From a bacterium (GTDB lineage Bacteria; Bacillota_A; Clostridia; Lachnospirales; Lachnospiraceae), in contig SFQZ01000050.1 of assembly GCA_004562915.1 (NCBI GenBank), positions 1-23,117 of the forward strand: a stretch of DNA of 23,117 bases, given 5' to 3'. The first letter of the stretch is position 1, and each line of letters starts with the position of its first letter. Positions 5,723-12,284 of the stretch are shown here, piece after piece. The notes under the pieces were generated by a model. The model ran no database searches. It was not told where the DNA came from and was given only the letters and a program-made list of their open reading frames with translations. Both the position numbers and the translations under genes were made by a program.

Positions 5723-6682
5723 ATGAATCAAGTTGTTATAGAAGAAACTTCGTTTGAAGAAGTGCTTTCAGAAATAGAGGAGAACAGTAAATACAAACGA
5801 CTTCCTCCAAAGGAAAAAACCTGGATGACAGTTCCAGAGATTGGAAATCTTTTGGGACTAAAGAAGACAGGCAGATACTGGCTGGTTCAGAAAAATTATT
5901 TTGAATGCAGAGAAATCGCAGGACAGATGCGAGTGAATATTGCGAGCTTTGAGAAATGGTATGCAAACCAGGTGAAGTATCATAAAGTGAACGGGGAAGA
6001 ACCGGGGAAAAACCTAAAAAAATGGTCTTATTCCATATCAGAAGTTGCCAAGATGTTGGGGATTAGTGAAACTACGGTTTATGATCTGATTAGACGTGAC
6101 GGTATAAAAACAGTTACTGTTGATTACTGGATCAGGATTCCGAAAAAATCTTTTCAGGAATGGTATGAGAAGCAATCGAAATATCGCACACAGAAAGACA
6201 GGGAAAAGGACAAGGAGCTGGAAGGAGCAACAATTACCATGCCAGAAATGGCAAGGCTTCTGGGAATTCCAAGACGTCAGGTATATGAGATTTTGAAGAA
6301 TTCTAAATACAGCCATTTTTTTGAAACGATTGAAATTGCAGAGAAGAAAAGAATTACAAAAGAGAGCTTTCAGAAATTTTTAGATGGACAAGATCATTAT
6401 AAATTGGATCCGGCCAACGATTATGAAGAGTTGTCAATGGAACAAAATTTTAGTTTGGCAAATTACAGGCGAAAGAAATTAGCCAAAACCGGAGATCGTA
6501 GTAAGAATGGAAATCTGAGTTATCTGACATTTGATGAGGCAGCGTTTCTTGCAAAGGTCAGTAGAGGGATGATTTACAAATGGATGGATGATGGGAAATT
6601 TTCAGCAGTGAAGATTGGAAACATATCCAGAGTAAAAAGAGATGAATTTGAAGCTTGGTTGGAAGAAAGGAAAGGGAATTAG
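5723..6682 (+). CDS. Protein with four tandem excisionase-type HTH modules (319 aa)
   Basis: Start ATG 5723 follows AAGGAGAG. Four copies of the same module are visible, each an HTH followed by a beta-wing and a K/R-x-S/E-F-x-x-W/F-L closing helix: residues 34-83 (MTVPEIGNLLGL..., ending SFEKWYANQ), 102-151 (YSISEVAKMLGISETTVYDLI, ending SFQEWYEKQ), 170-223 (ITMPEMARLLGIPRRQVYEIL, ending SFQKFLDGQ) and 267-316 (LTFDEAAFLAKVSRGMIYKWM, ending EFEAWLEER). Linkers of 20-45 residues are hydrophilic. The last module is closest to single-domain Xis proteins. The stop is one base before the integrase start, so the two are coupled. A role in organising several sites at the attachment region, or in regulating xis/int, is inferred. 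Confidence 0.82.
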   Translation: MNQVVIEETSFEEVLSEIEENSKYKRLPPKEKTWMTVPEIGNLLGLKKTGRYWLVQKNYFECREIAGQMRVNIASFEKWYANQVKYHKVNGEEPGKNLKKWSYSISEVAKMLGISETTVYDLIRRDGIKTVTVDYWIRIPKKSFQEWYEKQSKYRTQKDREKDKELEGATITMPEMARLLGIPRRQVYEILKNSKYSHFFETIEIAEKKRITKESFQKFLDGQDHYKLDPANDYEELSMEQNFSLANYRRKKLAKTGDRSKNGNLSYLTFDEAAFLAKVSRGMIYKWMDDGKFSAVKIGNISRVKRDEFEAWLEERKGN

Positions 6683-6683
6683 C

Positions 6684-8075
6684 ATGGCATCGATCAGAGA
6701 ACGAAACGGAAAATTTAATGTGATCTATAACTATAAGGATGATTCCGGTAAACGGAGACAGAAGTGGGAAACATATGATACAAAAGCAGAAGCAAAGAAG
6801 CGAAAAAGAGAAATCGAATATAAACAGGAAATGGGCGCACTTGTTGTGAGAAAGTGCAATACATTGTCGGATCTGCTCACGGAATACGTTTCTTTGTATG
6901 GAAAAGAAAAATGGGCATTATCCACTTATGAAGGGAATGTAGGGCTGATCAGAAATTATATTGAGCCTATGGTTGGCTCTGTGAAACTTTCGGAGATTAA
7001 CACCCGCTTTATGGAAAAATATTATCAGGGATTGCTACAGACAAAAGCAGTCGGAAATCCGGTGAAGGGGAATAAGAAAAATGAATTTGTTTCTGCGAGT
7101 ACTGTCAGAGAAATCCACAAGCTGCTCCGTAATTGTTTTGAGCAGGCAATCAAATGGGAGATGATAGAAAAAAATCCGTGCACCTATGCAACGGTGCCGA
7201 AACATAAATCACAGAAACGGGAAATCTGGACAGCAGAAACCTTGATGTATGCAATGGATGTCTGTGAAGACGAACGGCTGAAGCTGGCAATCAATCTGTC
7301 ATTTTCCTGTTCCCTACGATTAGGGGAAGTGCTTGGTTTGACATGGGATTGTGTAGATATTTCTCCGGAAGCAATCGAAGAGAATCGTGCATACGTTTAT
7401 ATCAATAAAGAAACACAACGGGTAACAAAGGAAACTCTGAAAAATCTGGAAGGGAAAGATGTGTTGCTGGTATTTCCTTCGCAACATAAAACCAACAAAA
7501 CTGTTCAGATTTTAAAAACACCAAAAACAGAAAGCAGTATCCGTAAGGTATTTCTTCCCAAAAGCGTTGCTAATATGTTGGTTGAGTGGAAAGCGGAGCA
7601 GGACGAAGTAAAAGAAGTCTTAGGTGAGGAATATATAGATTATAATTTGGTGATGGCAACGACATTTGGAAATCCCATTGGTACCGGAGCAATCCGGGGA
7701 CAATTAAATAAACTGATCGAAGAATATAATCTTCCGCCGGTTGTCTTTCATAGTTTGAGACATAGCAGCGTGACATATAAATTAAAACTGAATGGCGGAG
7801 ATATCAAAGCGGTTCAAGGGGATTCCGGGCATTCACAAGTGGATATGGTAACAGATGTGTATTCCCATATTATTGATGAGGATCGAAGACGAAATGCAGA
7901 ATTATTCGAGGAAGCGTTCTATGAGAAGAAAAACCTGGATCCAAAGATGCGAGAGGAAACCACAACTCAGACAGTAGATGTGCCGGATGATGTGGATGCA
8001 GAGCTGCTTGCAAAAGTATTGGCAAATCCGGAAATGAAAGCACTATTGGCTTCGTTGGCAAAGGCGATGAAGTAA
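6684..8075 (+). CDS. int: Tyrosine recombinase (integrase)
   Basis: Catalyses site-specific integration and excision of the element. ATG 6684 (463 aa) follows GGAAAGGG and starts one base after the upstream stop; an earlier in-frame start lies inside the previous gene. An AP2-like arm-binding domain is at about residues 1-55 (SIRERNGKFNVIYNYKDDSG), a SAM-like core-binding domain at 58-165, and the catalytic domain from about 180. Catalytic residues are visible: R212 in SLRLGEVLGL, H356 and R359 in HSLRH, H383 in GHS, and nucleophile Y393 in DVYSHI. The tail after 410 is acidic. This is the Tn916-type integrase layout common in clostridial elements. No matching attachment site is obvious just downstream; the nearest candidate is the tRNA fragment at 11403. 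Confidence 0.93.
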   Translation: MASIRERNGKFNVIYNYKDDSGKRRQKWETYDTKAEAKKRKREIEYKQEMGALVVRKCNTLSDLLTEYVSLYGKEKWALSTYEGNVGLIRNYIEPMVGSVKLSEINTRFMEKYYQGLLQTKAVGNPVKGNKKNEFVSASTVREIHKLLRNCFEQAIKWEMIEKNPCTYATVPKHKSQKREIWTAETLMYAMDVCEDERLKLAINLSFSCSLRLGEVLGLTWDCVDISPEAIEENRAYVYINKETQRVTKETLKNLEGKDVLLVFPSQHKTNKTVQILKTPKTESSIRKVFLPKSVANMLVEWKAEQDEVKEVLGEEYIDYNLVMATTFGNPIGTGAIRGQLNKLIEEYNLPPVVFHSLRHSSVTYKLKLNGGDIKAVQGDSGHSQVDMVTDVYSHIIDEDRRRNAELFEEAFYEKKNLDPKMREETTTQTVDVPDDVDAELLAKVLANPEMKALLASLAKAMK

Positions 8076-8161
8076 TGAAAAATAGTGAAATTTTAGTGGA
8101 AAATTCGATGTGCAGAATTTTCAGCAAGTTAAAATATAAAACAGCAGTTTTTATCCAACTA

Positions 8162-8191
8162 TTGAAAGTTTCATCCAAAATGGGGTATAAT
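8162..8191 (+). promoter_or_regulatory. Sigma-A-type promoter for the Fic gene
   Basis: TTGAAA at 8162-8167 and TATAAT at 8186-8191 are separated by 18 bases. The promoter lies inside the 5' part of the long frame that starts at 8075, which argues that the Fic gene begins downstream of it. Confidence 0.65.
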
Positions 8192-8245
8192 ATGGACGAA
8201 AGAACAAAGGAATGGATGATAAACCTAAGGAAGGTAGGTGTAGAG

Positions 8246-9325
8246 GTGAGAAAGTTTGATTATATGAAATTAGCAGATAGATTGTGGGATGGAGAAGTCG
8301 TGTCATATATTGCAAAAATTCATGAATGTAAAGGGCGTCAGGAATTATTTACAAGGCAGAAGCCGGTTGAACTGGAGCGTTTGATAGAAATTGCACGTGT
8401 ACAGAGTACAGAGGCATCAAATAAAATAGAAGGTATTGTTACAACAAGTACACGTATTAAACAGCTTATGAATGAGAAAACAACACCTAAATCACGAGAT
8501 GAAAGTGAAATTGTTGGATATCGTGATGTACTTAATACCATTCATGAGAGTCATGATTTCATACCAATTAGAACAGCATATATTTTACAATTACATCGTG
8601 ATTTGTTAAAACATGCAGGTCTTTCCTATGGAGGTCAATTTAAGAATACACAGAATTATATCAATGAGACAAAGGCTGATGGAACAGTAGTAACAAGATT
8701 TATTCCGTTGTCACCGTATGAAACGGAACAGGCAATAGAGGCAATTTGTGAAAGTTATAGAAGAACATTGGCAATGGAAACGGTTGATCCGTTGATTTTA
8801 ATTCCAACATTTATTTCTGACTTCCTTTGTATCCATCCATTCAATGATGGAAACGGAAGAATGAGCAGATTACTGACTTTATTGCTTCTGTATCAAAATG
8901 GATATGAAGTTGGAAAGTATATCAGTATAGAGAAGCAGATTGAAAAAACCAAAGATGCGTATTACGATGTATTGGAACGAATTGATTATGGATGGCACGA
9001 GGAAGAGAATGATCCAACTCCTTTTATTAAGTATATGCTTCAGGTAATTCTCGCTTGTTACAAAGAATTTGAAGAGCGAGTTGGATTGATGTCAGAAAAA
9101 AATAGAAGTACGGTATATGATGTTGTTAAAAATTATGTAACTGAAAAAATAGGTAAATTTACTGGTGCGGAGGTTATCGCAGCATGCCCGATTGGTAGTC
9201 GATCAGCTGTTTTAAATGCATTGAATAAGCTTACAAAAGAAGAGATAATTGTAAAGTGCGGTTCAGGGAGGGGAACGTTCTATGTACGGAAAGATGCTAT
9301 GGAAAATGAGAACCTTCCCCAATAG
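8246..9325 (+). CDS. Fic-domain AMPylase-type protein with C-terminal winged helix
   Basis: Fic proteins transfer AMP or other nucleotide groups to target proteins. The active-site loop HPFNDGNGRMSR (residues 197-208) is complete. An inhibitory helix motif SNKIEG (58-63; S/T-x-x-x-E-G/N) lies N-terminal to the Fic core, which makes it a class II, self-inhibited member. A winged-helix region follows at about 285-347 (VYDVVKNYVTEKIGKFTGAEV..., ending GRGTFYVRKD), as in the widespread 350-380-aa Fic regulators. I use GTG 8246 (359 aa): it matches the family N-terminus RKFDYxKLADRLWDxEVV, has AGG-rich sequence just upstream and lies after the promoter at 8162. The frame could extend to ATG 8075, but that part contains the promoter. 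Targets are unknown. Confidence 0.88.
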   Translation: MRKFDYMKLADRLWDGEVVSYIAKIHECKGRQELFTRQKPVELERLIEIARVQSTEASNKIEGIVTTSTRIKQLMNEKTTPKSRDESEIVGYRDVLNTIHESHDFIPIRTAYILQLHRDLLKHAGLSYGGQFKNTQNYINETKADGTVVTRFIPLSPYETEQAIEAICESYRRTLAMETVDPLILIPTFISDFLCIHPFNDGNGRMSRLLTLLLLYQNGYEVGKYISIEKQIEKTKDAYYDVLERIDYGWHEEENDPTPFIKYMLQVILACYKEFEERVGLMSEKNRSTVYDVVKNYVTEKIGKFTGAEVIAACPIGSRSAVLNALNKLTKEEIIVKCGSGRGTFYVRKDAMENENLPQ

Positions 9326-9383
9326 AGGTGATATTATTCATAATATGTTGGAATATGTTGATATTGCTGGAGAGTATGTTTAA
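9326..9383 (+). pseudogene. C-terminal remnant of a third DUF4869-like gene
   Basis: Directly after the Fic stop, and in a different frame from it, the sequence encodes GDIIHNMLEYVDIAGEYV and a stop. This is nearly identical to the last 18 residues of the DUF4869-like gene ending at 10842. The DNA match extends past the stop to about 9403. Confidence 0.8.
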
Positions 9384-9403
9384 ATCAGGTAAATGCCCGA
9401 AAA
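9326..9403 (+). repeat. Direct repeat of 10785-10862
   Basis: About 78 bases repeat at an offset of 1459 with roughly four or five substitutions. The repeat covers the tail of a DUF4869-like gene, the ATCAGGTAA spacer and the first codons (MPEK) of the ORF that starts at 10852 in the second copy. It breaks right after those codons. Confidence 0.85.
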
Positions 9404-9448
9404 GTCTTAATGAAAATCACAATATACGAAAAAAAGGAAGGGATTTTA

Positions 9449-9886
9449 ATGCTGAATATTTATTATGGTGATATGAAAGAAGCTGTATATAATACATCGG
9501 CTTATTTTAAATATGATTATGAAGATAGTTGGATTGTAGATCCTTTTGTGAAAGAAATGATTCAAGATGTAGATAAGTCAACAGTTTTGGATAGTGGAGT
9601 AATAGATAGTCCGGTTTTAGGAAAGATTCCGCCAACCGGGTTATCCGGAGGAGTAAAAACGTTAATCCTTTTTAAGTTTAATAAAGATAAAATTTTCAAC
9701 GTATCAACCTGTGGAGATAACTGTGCGAAATGGCTGCTTAAAATTGCAGAATCGGAAGACAGGACTGTAAATCTGAGGCATCTGATGGATTTCGGTAAGG
9801 AACCTTTTGAAATTCGTATTTTGAATACTAATGAAATTGTTCATTCTATGAAAGAACTGGTACCGATTGCAGGAGAATTTGTCTAA
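9449..9886 (+). CDS. DUF4869-like protein A (145 aa)
   Basis: Start ATG 9449 follows GGAAGGGA; an in-frame ATG at 9410 has no ribosome site and the paralogue also begins ML(N/K)IY. I assign it to DUF4869 from memory. It is a small soluble alpha/beta protein. Features shared with the second copy are SPVLG (about residues 52-56), LSGxVKTL, the motif CGDxCAKW (near residue 87), NLRHxMDFG (near 105), ILNT, and the C-terminal AGE(F/Y)V. The two are about half identical. The paired cysteines in CGDNC hint at a metal or redox site, but the charge pattern is not that of a known enzyme. The P-loop ATPase gene begins 15 bases after the stop, so they are probably co-expressed. Confidence 0.72.
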   Translation: MLNIYYGDMKEAVYNTSAYFKYDYEDSWIVDPFVKEMIQDVDKSTVLDSGVIDSPVLGKIPPTGLSGGVKTLILFKFNKDKIFNVSTCGDNCAKWLLKIAESEDRTVNLRHLMDFGKEPFEIRILNTNEIVHSMKELVPIAGEFV

Positions 9887-9901
9887 TGGAGGGGTGGTAC
9901 G

Positions 9902-10360
9902 ATGAGAGGGAAACATAGAGTTATTGTATCAACAAAACGCTTAAAATATGATTTTGAAATTCGGAAAAATTTAACGATCATTCGCGGGGACAGCGCTACG
10001 GGAAAAACTACTCTTGTAGATATAATTCAGGAATATGTGAACAATCCAACAGGAAGTCCGGTAGATTTGACATGCGATAAGAAATGTTATGTGCTGGAAG
10101 GTGCTTTGTGGAAAGGACAACTGGCGGAGATTACGGACAGTATCGTATTTATTGATGAGGGAAATGATTTTATCAAGACTGAGGAGTTTGCTAGAGAAAT
10201 TCAGAAAACAGATAATTATTATGTGATTGTAACGAGAGAATCCTTGCCAGCTTTACCATATAGTGTGGAAGAAATTTATGGGATCCGGACATCCGGGAAG
10301 TATGGAACATTGAAGCAAAGTTACCATGAATTATATCGGATATATGGGACAAATGAGTAG
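9902..10360 (+). CDS. Small P-loop ATPase (152 aa) paired with DUF4869-like proteins
   Basis: GGAGGGGTGGTACG precedes the ATG. The Walker A motif GDSATGKT lies at residues 29-36 and a Walker B-like IVFIDEG at 81-87 (D85, E86). A later sensor-like VIVTRESLPALPYSVEEIY (about 108-126) resembles the T/N-RE-LP element of compact KAP/AAA-like ATPases. The protein is too short to hold a helical lid domain, so it may act as a minimal nucleotide switch or multimer. Its position, between two DUF4869-like paralogues with gaps of 15 and 41 bases, indicates a functional link. Similar gene pairs occur in accessory regions of Firmicutes as far as I recall, without a described function. Confidence 0.75.
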   Translation: MRGKHRVIVSTKRLKYDFEIRKNLTIIRGDSATGKTTLVDIIQEYVNNPTGSPVDLTCDKKCYVLEGALWKGQLAEITDSIVFIDEGNDFIKTEEFAREIQKTDNYYVIVTRESLPALPYSVEEIYGIRTSGKYGTLKQSYHELYRIYGTNE

Positions 10361-10401
10361 CTTGGAGAATATGCATGTACTATAAGTAGCAGGAGATCAC
10401 T

Positions 10402-10842
10402 ATGTTAAAAATATATTTAGGAAATATGGAGAATGCGATTTATCATCCTCCGACTTATTTCGATAATCGATATGAGGATGAATGGATTACAAACGAATTA
10501 TCAATCAGAATAATTAAAGCTGTAGATAAGTCAGAAGTGATAAGTTCTCATCTGATACAAAGTCCAGTATTAGGAACGATTTCCACAAAAGAACTGTCAG
10601 GTTCTGTAAAGACATTGATGCTGATGGCATTTGACCAATCTGGAAAAGTGTTTAATGCGTCTGTATGTGGAGATGATTGTGCAAAATGGATTCTTTCTAT
10701 AGGTAAATCAAAAGACTTGACAATAAATTTAAGACATATTATGGATTTTGGAGAAGAAGATTTTGAAATAGAAATTCTCAATACAGGTGATATTGTTCAT
10801 AATATGTTGGAATATGTTGATATTGCAGGAGAGTATGTTTAG
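10402..10842 (+). CDS. DUF4869-like protein B (146 aa)
   Basis: GCAGGAGATCACT precedes the ATG. It is a paralogue of the protein at 9449-9886 and keeps SPVLG, LSGSVKTL, CGDDCAKW, NLRHIMDFG and the AGEYV end. Differences concentrate in the N-terminal third (residues 8-45) after the shared MLKIYxGxM start, the pattern expected if that part contacts a variable partner. Its last 18 codons and the following spacer are repeated after the Fic gene. A 74-aa ORF begins 9 bases after the stop. Confidence 0.72.
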   Translation: MLKIYLGNMENAIYHPPTYFDNRYEDEWITNELSIRIIKAVDKSEVISSHLIQSPVLGTISTKELSGSVKTLMLMAFDQSGKVFNASVCGDDCAKWILSIGKSKDLTINLRHIMDFGEEDFEIEILNTGDIVHNMLEYVDIAGEYV

Positions 10843-10851
10843 ATCAGGTAA

Positions 10852-11076
10852 ATGCCTGAAAAATATAACTTTACTAATGTTTTGGATGTCACTACAAGTA
10901 ATATATCATGGGAGTTACATTTGAAAAGCGTGAATCTATTCATGACGGACAAACAGAAAGATGATATTTTTTCATCATTTATTACGGATGAAATTTCTGA
11001 TTTTAATTCTAATGTATATTATACGAATCCGGATTACTTGCGATGTTCCTATTTAGAAGGAAAAATGTTGGCATAA
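10852..11076 (+). CDS. Hypothetical ORF (74 aa), possibly truncated
   Basis: The ATG is 9 bases after the DUF4869-like stop; AGG of ATCAGGTAA is the only ribosome-like sequence and is close to the start. Residues are polar with no recognisable motif (NFTNVLDVTTSNISWELHLKS near the start, NPDYLRCSYLEG near the end). The first four codons are preserved in the repeat copy near 9391, where the frame stops after MPEKS, so the gene seems to belong to the ancestral duplicated unit. Base composition matches its neighbours. It could be a partner or immunity-type protein, or the front of a longer broken gene. Confidence 0.4.
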   Translation: MPEKYNFTNVLDVTTSNISWELHLKSVNLFMTDKQKDDIFSSFITDEISDFNSNVYYTNPDYLRCSYLEGKMLA

Positions 11077-11300
11077 AAAATTTACATTATCAGTAGTCAA
11101 AACACCGTAGACAACCAGTCTAAAGTACGGTATTATATATGTAGAAATCAATTCAATTTCATATTGTTTATCATTCTCGAATGCTTGAACGATGGTAGCC
11201 ATATTTTTCATAATGGTGGTGACACGAAGGTATTCCCCAAGTATTAGCTGATGCAAATATTCTGCTAATAAACAGGTCTTATCTAAGGCATATATGTGGG
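11077..11300. other. Decayed stretch without a convincing gene
   Basis: A minus-strand frame covers about 11053-11286 and contains VTTIMKNMATIVQAFENDKQYEIEL, which reads like real protein. It has no ribosome site, no recognisable family and overlaps the end of the plus-strand ORF, so I treat it as a possible gene remnant only. Confidence 0.3.
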
Positions 11301-11305
11301 GTACA

Positions 11306-11389
11306 GGAATTGACTTGATTTGACTCGGAAGTAGAAAAAAGCCGTGACTTTAAAGGGCTTATAATGATAGTTCTTGTCTGGAATTGACA
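11306..11389. repeat. TTGAC-type repeats beside the tRNA fragment
   Basis: GGAATTGAC occurs at 11306-11314 and again at 11380-11388; TTGACT occurs at 11310-11315 and 11320-11325 (10 bases apart), and TTGACA at 11384-11389. Short repeats next to a tRNA-derived crossover site are the layout of integrase arm-binding sites. Confidence 0.4.
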
Positions 11390-11402
11390 CTACCTATTCG
11401 CT

Positions 11403-11447
11403 CTCCTAAGCGTGGGGTCGGGGGTTCAAGTCCCTTTTGCGACGCCA
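11403..11447 (+). tRNA. 3' fragment of a tRNA-Arg(CCT)-like gene, probable att site
   Basis: The anticodon loop CTCCTAA (11403-11409; anticodon CCT at 11405-11407), anticodon 3' stem, five-base variable loop, T arm GGGGG-TTCAAGT-CCCTT (11420-11436), acceptor strand TTGCGAC, discriminator G and encoded CCA (11445-11447) follow each other with exact tRNA spacing. The 5' half is missing: bases before 11403 do not pair with the anticodon stem and contain no D arm. This is the piece left when an integrase recombines within the anticodon region of a tRNA gene and duplicates its 3' end. It is not a functional tRNA. Confidence 0.8.
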
Positions 11448-11456
11448 GCTAACAAC

Positions 11457-11494
11457 GCCGAAAGCCTTTGTTTTCAAGGGTTTTCGGCTTTTTT
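11457..11494 (+). terminator. Intrinsic terminator of the tRNA fragment
   Basis: GCCGAAA 11457-11463 pairs with TTTCGGC 11482-11488, extended inward by further GC pairing, then six T residues at 11489-11494. It lies 9 bases after the CCA end, so the terminator moved with the tRNA 3' end. Confidence 0.8.
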
Positions 11495-11607
11495 CTTACC
11501 AAAACGCAGGAGGTTCGCCAGATTGGTAGTTGGTCTATAGTCTACCTGAAATATCCTCTTTTGACTCGCCAAAAAATATCGAACCACTGTCATAAGACAA
11601 AATCGCC

Positions 11608-11699
11608 TGCTAATTTTTAGCTGAAAATGGGGTCTTTTTGCTAATGAAAATGCCCTTCCTGCTAATCAGCCCCAAATTCGTGCTAAAAAACCTGCTAAT
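11608..11699 (+). repeat. Five TGCTAA(T/A) repeats spaced by whole helical turns
   Basis: TGCTAAT occurs at 11608, 11639, 11660 and 11693, and TGCTAAA at 11681; three copies are preceded by CC. Start-to-start spacings are 31, 21, 21 and 12 bases, close to 3, 2, 2 and 1 turns of DNA, so a protein could bind them on one face. They lie about 570 bases upstream of the RepA-like gene. They may be iterons for replication initiation or an operator. Confidence 0.55.
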
Positions 11700-11767
11700 C
11701 AAAAAAGGCGGATGTTTTAAGTATCACCCCGTTATAGCAGATAAAATTGAATATTACCTCGTACATA

Positions 11768-11814
11768 GAGCGTCTATTTGCCCCGCATTGGGGATGGATA
11801 GACGCTCTTTTTTT
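11768..11814 (+). terminator. Strong intrinsic terminator/attenuator upstream of the ICE operon
   Basis: GAGCGTCTAT 11768-11777 pairs perfectly with ATAGACGCTC 11798-11807, with inner CCCC/GGGG, followed by seven T residues. No gene ends just before it; it sits 46 bases upstream of the TTG start at 11861, so it may act as a leader attenuator for the operon or insulate the element from upstream transcription. Confidence 0.75.
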
Positions 11815-11860
11815 ATGCCCAAATCCACGGGTAAATCTAAAAAGATTGGAGGTTTGATTT

Positions 11861-12085
11861 TTGAGTAAGACTGCTTATTCCCCCGACAAGCCAAACGACT
11901 GCCGTTACTGCCATTTCTGGAGAAATAACAAAAAGGGCTGCTGTCTGGGTGAAGATAAATGCTACTACTTAATCTCTGTACCCAAAAAACCGAAGTCCGA
12001 ATGTGATGGTTGTCCTTATGGTCGAGATCATCCCTGCATCGGTTGGTGTACCAAGAAGATTTTGAAGGAAGTGGGGGTGCGTTGA
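11861..12085 (+). CDS. Cys-rich small protein (74 aa)
   Basis: TTG start with GGAGG 8 bases upstream. The product holds about ten cysteines, arranged as CRYCHFW, GCCLGEDKC, ECDGCPYG and HPCIGWC. The CxxC-like pairs suggest zinc or Fe-S binding, possibly a small DNA-binding or redox protein. Such Cys-rich ORFs sit at the start of the RepA-ParA-ParB operon in clostridial conjugative elements as I remember them, without an assigned role. The next Cys-rich ORF begins one base after its stop. Confidence 0.65.
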   Translation: MSKTAYSPDKPNDCRYCHFWRNNKKGCCLGEDKCYYLISVPKKPKSECDGCPYGRDHPCIGWCTKKILKEVGVR

Positions 12086-12086
12086 T

Positions 12087-12284
12087 ATGTATGAGTATGA
12101 GCGTGTCCGTTGCCAAAAGCCCAAAGGCTGTCGAGATTGCGAGTATCATCAACCTCGCTGGAGGTATCGTTCCTGTTATTTCGTCCGTTGTCCGTATGGA
12201 TTAAGAGACACGACATTCCGCAGCTCCCCTCTGGAAAAAGAAAATTTCCCGCAGAAAGAGGTGGTGAAAATGAGTGACGTATGA
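12087..12284 (+). CDS. Second Cys-rich small protein (65 aa)
   Basis: Begins one base after the previous stop, with GGGGGT upstream. Cysteine pairs appear in CQKPKGCRDCEYH and SCYFVRCPYG, followed by a polar tail. The CPYG pattern is shared with the 74-aa protein just upstream, so the two are probably related. The 3' end overlaps the RepA start by 11 bases, which suggests translational coupling. No function can be assigned. Confidence 0.62.
   Translation: MYEYERVRCQKPKGCRDCEYHQPRWRYRSCYFVRCPYGLRDTTFRSSPLEKENFPQKEVVKMSDV

Noticed and set aside
8075..8245. N-terminal extension of the Fic protein from ATG 8075
   Set aside because: The extension contains a good promoter and does not match the family N-terminus; the GTG at 8246 fits both.
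11330..11447. Complete tRNA gene
   Set aside because: No acceptor 5' strand, D arm or pairing anticodon 5' stem is present; only the 3' part is tRNA-like.
11638..11868. 76-aa plus-strand frame across the TGCTAA repeats
   Set aside because: It reads through the repeat array and the strong terminator hairpin and lacks a ribosome site, so it is not a gene.
11754..12152. 132-aa minus-strand frame
   Set aside because: Antisense to the Cys-rich genes; contains the complement of the 11768 terminator and has no ribosome site.
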